22,850 bases of DNA from contig JAMYWO010000036.1 of assembly GCA_024220525.1 (NCBI GenBank), forward strand, positions 44,844 through 67,693, in the 5' to 3' direction. The stretch is from Cochliopodium minus. Taxonomy: Eukaryota > Discosea > Himatismenida > Cochliopodiidae. Below are positions 1 through 10,146 of the stretch, piece after piece (position 1 is the first letter of the stretch; each line of letters opens with the position of its first letter). The notes under the pieces were generated by a model. The model was given only the letters and a program-made list of their open reading frames with translations, did not search any database and was not told where the DNA came from. The position numbers and the translations under genes are program-made.

Positions 1-2567
1 AATTTTTATTTAAATTTTGAACTGATAATTAAAACACTGTCTATATCTCGCATATTTATATGGGGAATATATTCATTTAAACACATAAATTAATAAATAA
101 AAATAAATTTAAAATTGGTTGAAACAATTACCTTCTTCGTAGAGAGTGTCATAGTTAGTGGTCACCACTTCGTTGATAGGAAGATTTGCGAGTAAAGCAT
201 GATTTAAGCTACATTATAATATTTCAAATTTGTTTAATCAATTTTAAAAAAATAAATAATGTAAAAATATTGATTAAATAAAATATTAAATGGACCTGTG
301 AACTTTGACATTAAGCTTGGTTGCAATTAGATCAGGGAGGGACTTGTTTTGCTTCTTGAGACGAATGTCGATGAACTTGGCCTGGTCCAAAAAGTTCAGC
401 TCGTTGGTCTGCTTGATCTCCTTTTCAGTGAACCCTGCTTCTTTTTTCAGATCATTCAATAATTGAGCCTTTTTTAAAAATATTTTAATACTTTAATAAA
501 ATTTTCTTTATAAATTTTTTTAAATAAATTTTCTTTTAAATAAATTTTCTTTTAAATAAATTTTCTTTTAAATAAATTTTCTTTTGAATAAATTGAAAAA
601 TAATTAAGCATTTTTTAAAAATATTTTGATGCTTTTAATAAAAATTTCTTTATTAAAAAATTTTTGATTTGAAAAAACTGAATTCAATAAAAAAATACCC
701 ATGATGGCAAACCTGCTCCCATTGATACACCAGCACCAATGAATCTTTTTTTTGGAAATTTTTTATTAGTTCATTTTTTACTTTTAAAAACTTTTTTGTT
801 TTATCTTACAGAGCAAGTTTGTTTTTCAAAACTAATTTGGAAAGTTCAATCGCTTTCTCCTTGAGTGTATCAGATAAAAGTTCAAAAGAATTAGGGTGAT
901 TCTTCCTTGCTTTCTGGAGAGCGTTGAACATCACCTTTATTTCATTATTTCATTTTATTTTATTTTTATTTTATTTTTTATATTTACTTCATCATTTCCA
1001 ACTAATACAACGTCGCAGTTGTGAGTAGATGTAAACTTATAGATTGTTTCTATAATCACTTTGATAGCTCCACCTGAATCATGGTAGCCACCAGCACCTC
1101 CGCAACCAATGGTAGGAAGACCTAAACAAAATTTAAAAATAAATCTATTGAATTTAACAAAAACTATAAAATAATTTATTTTTTGGTACAAAATATTTAA
1201 TTTTTTGATACAAAATATTTTTTTTAACCTATTAAATGCTTGCTTCTAAAGTTCAAAGGCTTCTGGTCTTTGATTTCATTCCACGCCATTGTAAAAAACT
1301 CCTCAATACCAGAACTCAACCAACCAAATCCTTTTTCGTTTCCTTTCTTGGCAATCTCACCTTTTACAAAATAAAATGTTTAGTTTAATATTTTTAAAAA
1401 AGTTTTTTTAAAATAAAAATTAATGAACCCATAAATGGTACTGGTTTGTTTGGTGTTGGCCAGCTATTTTATTTTTATTAGTTTTCATTTTTATTAAAAA
1501 AAAAAACAATTTTTTACGAAGATAATTTGATAACCACCTTTCCTAATCTTATGGTCCTTGGGACCACTGTAAAAATTTTTTTAAAAAAAATTGAATTTAA
1601 TAGTTTCATAAATTTTTGCTAATTATTTTACCTTTGTGCAATAAATCAAATACGTTCTCTTTGGAATCTTTTATATAGTCTTTGTCGAACCAAAATGGGC
1701 TCTTTTAAATATTTAATTTTTTTTTTAAAAAAATTTTTTTGTTAGTAATTATTTTATAAAAAAATTTTGAATTAAAATACAGGAAGAAAATCTCCGGCTG
1801 ATGAGATCAACCAGGCATCCACAGCGAATTTCCTCAAATCACCTTGAGCGATGAAGAGATGGCCTTTCTTCTCTTCAGTTTTGATAGTTTCAGTAATGAG
1901 GGTATCTATTGTTATTGTGGGTATATTGTTGTTGGTATTTACATTGGTATTGATTATGGTATTATTATTATTTTCTATTTTAGTTTTAATAGATATTTTG
2001 GGATTGGTGTTATTGATATTTATTTTTGGAGTGTTATCTTTAAGAGTTTGAATAGATATCGTGGGAGCTGGATTGAGATTGATAGTATTCGTGTTATTGA
2101 TATTTACATTATCTTTATGAGATATCGTGGGATTGGGATTGCTATTGATATTTACATTCGAAGTATTATTATCTTTTTGAGTTTGAATAGTGGGATTTGG
2201 GTTGGTGTTATTATTTGTGATATCATCTTTCTTTAAAATTTCCATTTTTATCTCCTCTTTCTTCAATGGTGATTGATTTGTATCATCATCTTGTTTCTTT
2301 TCATCTGTGATATTTGGATTATTTGCCTTTTGAAAAAATTAATTGACAAGAATGGAAGGAAATGATACTCACATCTTTTAATTCATTTTGTTTATTATTG
2401 GGAAGGGAAATCTTTAGATCCTCTTTTAGTATTTCCTGTTTGTTTTTTTCAATCCCTTTTGAAATTTCTTTTTCTCCTTCCTTCTTTTCGATTATAATGC
2501 TTTTAATTTCCGCTTTTAATATTGGTTTTATCTCATCTTTTTGATTTATTGTATTGTTTGTTGACAT
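1..2567 (-). CDS. Macro-like / SIR2-like domain protein, Asn-rich N-terminus (3' end beyond window)
   Basis: I read eleven exons on the minus strand: 2567-2373, 2326-1781, 1701-1632, 1566-1518, 1463-1429, 1360-1229, 1121-988, 934-810, 744-699, 468-296 and 208-132, all GT-AG and phase-consistent (at least 527 residues). Residues 1-218 are charged, then Asn-rich. At about 220 the motif GDLRKFAVDAWLISSAGD resembles the macro-domain start (GDIT..vDAIVNAAN). LPTIGCGGAGGYHDSGGA, near 343, resembles the macro ADP-ribose loop. A SIR2-like part follows: FIGAGVSMGAGLPSW (about 430, GxGxS nucleotide motif) and NEVVTTNYDTLYEE (about 515), whose Asn matches the NAD-site Asn of sirtuin-like enzymes. The catalytic His region lies left of the window. 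From memory, bacterial proteins pair this diverged macro-like region with a SIR2_2-type domain, so an NAD or ADP-ribose related role is inferred, possibly NADase. The start ATG at 2567 opens directly into the low-complexity tail. It is not a classical histone-deacetylase sirtuin by order or motifs. Confidence 0.84.
520..596. repeat. 16-bp tandem repeat inside an intron
   Basis: About four copies of a 16-base unit (AAATAAATTTTCTTTT, last copy slightly changed) lie inside the 230-nt intron at 469-698 of the macro/SIR2-like gene. It is non-coding and probably a slippage product. Confidence 0.8.
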
Positions 2568-2829
2568 CTATACCCCTTTTTATTTTATTTCTTCAATAAT
2601 TGTTTCATTTCGAGATTGTTGGAAATTTTTTTCACCGATAAATTTCAGTTATCAAATCAATTGGCATTAAATATGGACATCGACACGAAAATCAATTTCA
2701 GAAATATTGGAGATATAACCTCAAATATAAAAATGTTGCATTTGTTTATGGAATTGAAATATAAAGAATAATAATTCTAATTATAAAAAAAATTTGGTTC
2801 ACATAAAAATTAAATATTGGAAACTGAGA
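2568..2829. promoter_or_regulatory. Divergent intergenic region between the macro/SIR2-like and F-box/MYND-like genes
   Basis: This 262-bp stretch separates two start codons pointing away from each other, so both promoters must lie here or overlap the 5' ends. It is AT-rich with T and A runs. I see no distinct motif that could be assigned to a factor. Shared regulation is only an inference from the head-to-head layout. Confidence 0.5.
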
Positions 2830-5434
2830 ATGGATAATTTGCCTACATCAATACATTGTAAAATTTTCAATTATCTGAATTGGAGGGATTACAAGAAATT
2901 ACCTCTGATCTCCAAAAATTTTAAAAAGTCAGTTGATTCTAATTGGAAATCAAGATTCTTGAGATAAGTATTGATTTTAAATTATATCGTATAAACGTAT
3001 TAAAATATTCCCTTATAATTATTACGAATATAAATAAATGACTAATTATTATAAACACTGAATTCGGATTTGAGAGATCCAAGTATATTATCTTGAGCCA
3101 ATGGAAGGAGGAAACATTGGCACTTCAAAAAATAAGATTGGATGCATTGAGAGGTGTCAAATATGATATGTGGGGAATCTCCTTCGATAACAAGGTAAAG
3201 AATCTCTATTCTATCCATATGGTAGTAGAGAAGATAGAGAATGCCAAAGAGGTAACGCTGAAACAGAAAGATGCGAAGATGCCGTTGGTGGGGAGGATTG
3301 AATGGACCTTATTGAAAACGAGAGATCAAATATGGTTGAATCTTAAAGCTGAAGAATCAGGAATAGGTATAAATATTGATCCATAACTAATTAATGATAA
3401 ACAATCAAATAATTATTTTGAAATATGGGAAATTTTTTTTTCTCTATGTGATATCCAGACATATTTTTAACACAATAAAAAAATCATTCATCTATATTGG
3501 AGATATAATTTACAATTGATATTTACATACAGGTATAGTTCGCATTATTATGCAAATTATTTTCCTTTTGATGATCATAATCAACCATTTTAATCTAATA
3601 ATCTTTAATCTAAACCCAATTTCATGTATGAATAGAATTTGTAGTTGGTGAATTTGATCAGAAGATGAATGTTCTTTTCTTGAAGGGGGTGGAACTGGAT
3701 AATGATGGGAAAAGTAATAAAAAAAATTTTCTTCAAAAAATTCATAATAAACGCCTTTAAAAATAGATCTTTTGGAATTGGATCAACACAAAATACTGAT
3801 TTCTAAGAGTGGTTTGGAGTTTGAGGGAAAATCCAAAGGAGACAAAGCAAACTGGAAGAGTCAACTAAGTAAAGAAATTTAAATATTAGTTGATTAATAA
3901 AAATTAAATATTAATTAAATAGTGGGAGGAAACAACTACTTATTGCCAAACATTGTAGAAGAATTAAAAGAGCAAAAGATGCCTAAATATTCTCCGCTAG
4001 ATATCACATTTAACCCCGACGCACCTATCTTCTACAACAACCATCTTTCTCCCAAGCTGATCTCCACTTGTTGCGTTTGCTTCGAGCACAAAGCCTGCGC
4101 CACTTTGAATAACACCATCAAACATCCTCTTTCTTCTCATGTGCACTATTGTTCTGTGGAACATAGGAACTCTTTCTTCAAGAAACATCTTCATCTTCTT
4201 AAATTGGTAGATTTAATACGTAATTTCCTTTATTTACTTTTTCAAAGAAACTTTATTTTTTTTTTTATTTTTTTTTTTTTTTGTAGTTAAAAAAGAAGAG
4301 GCCTACTATTCAATGGAGATGTTAGAAGAGATTGACAATGACGAGAATCAAGTCTATTTTCCTCTCATCGCTTTTTTTGGAGCGGTCATCCAAAAGTTAG
4401 GGTTTGAGTGTTTTGATAGTGTTGGTAAAAATTTTTTTAAAACTTTTAAACTGAGAATTTTTTTGTCTTCTTTTATTCTCTAACAATTTTTTTTTAGATT
4501 TAAACTCGATTTATAAAAACGAAAAATTCCAAAGATTCAATAACATGACCAACACAGATTCACACATAAAACTTGAATCCCTTTCAACTGATTTGTCTTC
4601 TCCTTCTCTCTTTCATCTCGAAAAACAACCACAACATGCCGAAATCGACACGATGTTGCATTTAAAAATATTGGTGGATGCCTCTGAAGTGTTTTTGTCT
4701 GGTAGAAAATATATGGTTTTTTCATAATAATTTATTATTTTTTCATTTTTTTATAGAAATCGAAGAAATGATTGAAAGAGAGATAGAAGACAAAGATTTA
4801 CATACCACTCCCGATGAGTATTTCCCTCAGTTAGAAGACGTGAGAATCAAGAATATGTTAGATTGTGGTTTGCACCTCCTCTCTCGTGCTCATAAAATAT
4901 TTTTGACAGACTTGGACTTCTCAAGGAACAAATCACTTAGAAGACAATATTTAGTAAATTTTTTGATTTTGACACATTATCTTAATGTTCTTTTTTGATA
5001 GGCAACAAAAGAAACTATTTTGAAAAATTTGATTTGGTTCACTTCCAAAACTCCTCACACGTAATACAAAAATTATTTTCTTAAGAATATATTTTTATTA
5101 TTTTATTACCAGTGTTCTCGTTTCCAATTATTATGCAGACCTTTATAACATGTACCTGAACGAAATCCTGCCGATCACACCATCTGAGCACTTAAACGTC
5201 ATCCTCAACTCTTTTTACGTTCTTTCCAAGAGGTTTGTTGCACAGATCGTCTACTCTTCCTCTTACAAACTTGGCAAGAAACTTTTGTTGGAGGGCACTG
5301 AAATCGCCACAAAGGCCAACCACAAAGATTGGATTCTCTTTCAACAGAAAATGCTCCTTTTTTTGGAAAAATCTTCTCAAACCAATAACTCTCTTTCCCT
5401 TCACATGCTCCTCCACATTGTTGACAAACTATAA
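2830..5434 (+). CDS. F-box protein with beta-rich middle region and MYND-like zinc finger
   Basis: Exons 2830-2963, 3077-3366, 3636-3713, 3767-3868, 3923-4219, 4287-4424, 4498-4701, 4757-4953, 5002-5060 and 5113-5434 give one open frame of 606 residues. Residues 1-45 look like an F-box (LPTSIHCKIFNYLNWRDY, then a Trp near its end), suggesting an SCF ubiquitin-ligase substrate adaptor. Residues 50-200 are rich in alternating hydrophobic residues (GRIEWTLLKTRDQIW, then LELDQHKILISKSGLEFEGK), probably a beta domain for target binding. Residues 251-295 carry CCVCFEHKAC and HYCSVEHRNSFFKKH, a degenerate MYND-type zinc-finger pattern. The last 300 residues are helical, acidic and unrecognised. Oddity: the first intron appears to begin AT (AG then ATAAGT) instead of GT, and unspliced reading hits TAA at 2965. 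The gene could also be two genes: an F-box gene ending in the TAA at 3880-3882, and a MYND-like gene starting at the ATG at 3979. The continuous phase across 3868/3923 favours one gene. Confidence 0.68.
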
Positions 5435-5452
5435 CCCCTTTTTTAACTTTTC

Positions 5453-5458
5453 AATAAA
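5453..5458 (+). promoter_or_regulatory. Candidate polyadenylation signal
   Basis: An AATAAA hexamer lies 18 nt after the TAA of the F-box/MYND-like gene, after a T-rich run. The position suits a 3' end signal, but the hexamer is common by chance in DNA this AT-rich. Confidence 0.35.
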
Positions 5459-5671
5459 ACAAATATATATAATTATTTGCTCAACTTTAATTATCTTTAT
5501 GAAATATCCTTCAAATTTCTTAAAACAATGAGAATAGATATCATAATAAAATTTTGTTCAAACCTTAATTTTTACCAGTTCTTTCATAGAGTTTAAAAGT
5601 TTATTTATATTTTTCGTATTTTTGTGAAAATTAATAATAAAATATAAAAAAAAAATCAAAAAAAAAAGAAA

Positions 5672-8600
5672 ATGAGATTACTCGAATCTTTTTTCATATT
5701 TTTGACATTGATCTTTTTCTGTTCATGTGCAACCTATAATTTTTATCCATCCAATACCACCTTTGCAACTCAATTGAATAGTGTAAATAATATTAATTTA
5801 TTAAATTAAATTTAAAAATCATTTTTTTTTTTTAAATTTAACAAATAAACCAAAAATATAAAGCTATCACTTGTTGGAGGAGATGTTGTAAACTTTCGTG
5901 CAGCTACCAGTAAGATATTTTTCGAATACATTTAAAAATTCTTGAAAAAAATATTGATCACCTTTATAAAATTTATTTTAAATTCATAGATGGTGGGTCT
6001 GCAACTTATGGTAAAAATCATTAACTTTTATTTTTGCTTTTTGACAAATGATTAATTTTTTAATAGACTTCAAAGCATTCGCATCGACATATAGATGGAA
6101 TGGACAACAAAATAATCCAATCATTATTAGAGGTATATTTCAAATTTTCTATATTTCAAACTTTATTTCAATTCATTTGTAATTTCTATAGCTTTCCCTG
6201 GTGATAAGATCATTTTCACTACAAGTAATCCCAATTCCAATATTCTTCAATTGGGAGGAAGCTACTGGAGATTCACTGGATTTGAAATGGTTGGAAATGT
6301 GAATGCGGTAAATAAAATTCATCAAAGTTTATAATCACCCCATAACTAATATTTATACAGCAAGGATCTATTGCTTTGAGATTGATGGAAAACACCAACC
6401 ATGTAGTTGTTGATAGTTTGAAGATCCACGATCTCTATCAAAATGCAGTCACTGGAAACTCACCAGGAGCAGATTATAACAATATTACCATCAGAGGATG
6501 TGAGGTAATAAATACATCTTATTAATTTTAAGATTTATATAAAATATCCTCAACAAATAATAATCTTTTCTTTTTCATATTAATGAAATCTTAAAATTGA
6601 GAAATTAAATAACTTTAAAATGAAATTTAGGTTTGGAATACTGCAGATACTGGTGAATGTTTTTACTTTGGATGCCAAAGATCAAGCTCTACTACCACAC
6701 CTTGCCAAATGCACGACTCCCTTATTGAAAACAACTACTGTCACGATACTTGCAAGGGAGGAGGGAACACAGGTAAACACAATCCTTTTAATTATTATTT
6801 CGTTAAATTTCACCAATTTTTATAGAATGCTCAGGAGGATCTTATGGTAAAAAAAGGCTTTTCACATTTAAATTTAATTTTTGGCATCAAAATAAATAAA
6901 AGGTTCTGGATATCAAATTAAAGTAAAAAACGTTCACTTATTTTTCATAAAAATATTTTTAAACTTTTATTTTTAAAAATTCATTTTAGTTTGGGTCTTA
7001 CAGAAATATCATCAGAAACAATGTTTGTTCAAATGTTTTTTCTCCTTGTATCCTTCTCTATGATGATTGGGGAAAAGGTTCCAATTTAGTCGAAGGAAAC
7101 GTTGTATTAAACACCCCAGGAGGTAAAAAAAAAAATTAAAATTTTGAAAAACTCATAATCATTATTTTATTTCAAGATTCTGGTATTCAAATCTCTGCTG
7201 GAGGAGTTATTAGAAACAATGTTGTTATTGGTTCTGCTGGTTCAGGTATTTATGTCTCAGACAACCCTAACAACTTGTACAATGGATTAGGAATAAGAAA
7301 CCTAGTCATTGAACACAACACCTTTGTCAACAACGCTGAATATGGTATTAAGTTCCAAAGCAGACCAACCAACACTATTGTGGTATGTTGTTTTTAAAAA
7401 TAATTTTTGTTTATAAATGTTTTTTTTTTATTAATAGAGAAACAATGCACTTCTTTCTAACACTAAAGGAGACTTCTTTAGCACCGATCAAACTGGAGTA
7501 ACCTGGTCCAGAAATGCCGTAACTTTTTTTCAAAAAAAAAAACAAAAATTTTTAAAGCATCGATTCATTTCTTTCCATTTTAATCCATTTAATCATTTCT
7601 ATTTTTAGTATAACTCTGGATCACTTCCAAGTGGAGTAAATGCAAATGGAGCATTCCTTGTCTCTGCTACCAGCAACCAACTCACTGATGTTGCAAACTT
7701 TAATGTATACCCAAAATCGTCAAGTCAATTGGTTAGCAATGGATCAGCATCAGGATTGGCATACGATTTTAACAACAGAGCAAGAAGTGGATGTAAACCA
7801 ACTGGTAAGAAATTTTTGATTTTTATTTGTTTCAACTCTTTTTAAACTCTTTGTTAATAATTTTTTAGTTGGTGCATACGAATTTAGTACTTCCACTAAC
7901 CCTGGATGGACAATCACTAGAGGATTCAAACAAGTCACTGAAACTGTCAAATCTTGCAGTGTAGTTTCACCTTGTCCTATCACTTGTTCCCCAACAACAC
8001 CAGCGCCATCAACACCAGCACCATCAACACCAGCACCATCAACACCAGCACCATCAACACCAGCACCATCAACACCAGCACCATCTACACCAGCACCATC
8101 AACACCAGCACCATCAACACCAGCACCATCAACACCAGCACCATCTACACCAGCACCAGTAAATTTATATTTCTTTTTATGAATTTTATTTAAATTTTTA
8201 TAATTCTGTTATTGATCTTTTTGAAATTTTTATTGTTTTAAATCAATAGACACTCATCAACACCAAAGACAAAATCATTGCAGCAATAAGTAAAAAAAAG
8301 AGAAGAATAATAATAATGTTTATTAACCCTAATTTTTTCCGGAATATTTAGACAGTGCAACCTCTGGAAGTGTCATTACCATTGAACCTGGTACTTATGT
8401 TTTCACTGAAGGAAAAGTAGATATTGTCAATAAAGCAGCTGCAACCCTCAGAGCTGTAACTAAAGGAACTGTCAAAGTAAATATTTTTCTTTTAATTTAT
8501 TTTCTTCATTTTATTTTTATTTAATTTGTTTTTTCTCTTGTTAAGCTTCGTTTTGGATCTGCTGGAAATTATATTGAAGGTATTGTTGTTTCAAACTCCC

Positions 8601-10146
8601 CAGGATGGACTTTTGAGAACCTTGAAATTGAAGGAACATGCAGCAACCTCGCAAAGTAAAAAAAAAAATTAATAAAAAAGATTATTTAATAATACTAATA
8701 TTTTAACCTCAAAAATAAAAGTTGTGATTATGCTTTCAGTATCAAATCTAACTCTGTAAAAATTTTCAATATTTTTTTTGAATAATAATTAATTTTTATT
8801 GTAAATTTATTTTATATTAACATAGAACAATCTCGTTTTCAGAAACAATAACTTGATCAACTTTAACAGACAAATCAAGACAGCAACCACTCCTGGTAAC
8901 AACGGTTTGATTGTAGGAAACACTTTCTTTGACAGAGCTGCAAGACCTTCTGGAAACTACAAAGTTGATATAAACGGGAATGGATGGACCGTCAGAGGAA
9001 ATCACTTTCACTCTTTCTCTTCTTCTAACACTGGTGCTCTAGTTGGTAAGGAGATTTTTCTTCAATTTTAAAATTTCAATGAATTTTAAAATATTTTTAT
9101 TTGATAGGAGCCATTGCTGCAAACAATTATAATGGACTCACCATTGATGCCAACCTTATCGTTGGAACCAAAACTGGAACTACATTAGGATTGGTTTTGA
9201 AAACTGGAACTGGGACTACCCTCGTCTCTAACAACATCATCACCTCCACAACTGATGGTAAAAACATTTCTTTTGTTTTAATCATCTTTTTTTTCCAAAT
9301 ATAATTATTCATTTTTTTATTTGATATCTTTTCAATGATAAATTTATTCTTCTTTTTAAATAATAATAATTATTTTTATTTAATTTTAATTAACATGTTA
9401 ATTTCTTGAATTTATTCTTTTTTCTCTTTCAATTAAATTAAATTTTCATTTTTTTTTAATATAGTTGGTATCTATTCTGAAAAAGTGAATGTTTTAAATG
9501 TTTTCAACAACATCATCTATGATACTGTTGGAATTGATTCCAGATTCGCAGGTGCTTTCGCAGTTGTAAGAAACAACATTATGAGCGGAAGAATAAAAGA
9601 CAGGGATTCTGCTACTGCTTCCCAATCAAGCAACAACGTAATCGCTGACGTTACCACCCTCAATACTTACTTTGTTGGTGCTTCCAGCTTGAACTTTAAA
9701 CTCACTTCAGCTGGTGTTACTGCCACCAAAGATAAGGGTATCACTGTTGCTGTACCAAAGGATTACTGTTTGAACACAAGATCTGGAACAAATGATATCG
9801 GTAAAAATTTTTTATTTTTGTTAAAATGAAATATTTAATTATATTTGGAAAAAATAATTTAGGTATTTTTGATCAATCATTTACTGCTTGCTCCACAAAT
9901 GTTCCATTCAACGTTGCAAACCCTAGTGTCAGATCTCTTTCCACTTCTGATTCTAACAAGTCTGCTACTACTACCAACAATAAAAAGTCTGATGACAGTG
10001 TCTATGTCTATATCATTGTTGCTGTTGCTGTTTTCATTGGAGTTGCTTTGATTGTTGTTGTCATTGTTTTGCAAATTAGAAAAAAAAAGCAAAATAACAA
10101 TGAAAACTTACATGAACCCCTTTTGGACAAGAACCAAACTAATTAA
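5672..10146 (+). CDS. Single-pass surface protein with two right-handed beta-helix regions (copy 1)
   Basis: Twenty-two exons give 963 residues: 5672-5782, 5864-5909, 5990-6010, 6067-6132, 6192-6307, 6361-6504, 6631-6772, 6826-6846, 6903-6922, 6990-7122, 7177-7382, 7438-7518, 7609-7804, 7869-8158, 8250-8289, 8352-8476, 8546-8655, 8722-8755, 8826-9045, 9108-9257, 9465-9800 and 9863-10146. Residues 1-20 form a signal peptide (MRLLESFFIFLTLIFFCSCA). Residues about 40-470 and 540-850 show repeated N-N-x-I/V turns (IRNNVVIG, FRNNNLINF, VSNNIITS), typical of parallel beta-helix proteins such as pectate-lyase or chondroitinase-B-like folds. They are joined by Ser-Thr-Pro-Ala-Pro repeats. A transmembrane helix (about 916-941, AVAVFIGVALIVVVIVL) and a short RKKK-starting cytoplasmic tail follow. 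It is probably a cell-surface adhesin, receptor or carbohydrate-binding protein. No catalytic residues can be assigned, so a lyase is possible but unproven. Confidence 0.88.
7994..8158 (+). repeat. 15-bp in-frame minisatellite coding the Ser-Thr-Pro-Ala-Pro linker (copy 1)
   Basis: One degenerate unit (Thr-Thr-Pro-Ala-Pro) is followed by ten 15-base units (TCAACACCAGCACCA with rare TCT starts) from 8009 to the exon end. The Pro/Ser/Thr-rich stretch is likely an extended, possibly O-glycosylated spacer between the two beta-helix regions. The reverse strand is also open over much of it, but that is a by-product of the repeat. Confidence 0.92.

Noticed and set aside
1844-2236. Long plus-strand open frame rich in Ile, Gly and Tyr
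   Set aside because: It is the antisense of the Asn/Thr-rich exon of the macro/SIR2-like gene. Its composition follows from that tract.
3533-3592. Possible extra exon reading YSSHYYANYFPFDDHNQP in the F-box/MYND-like gene
   Set aside because: There is no usable GT donor before its TAA, and the phase works without it when 3367-3635 is one intron.
7994-8158. CRISPR-like or regulatory direct repeats
   Set aside because: The units are contiguous, 15 bases, in frame and coding; there are no spacers.
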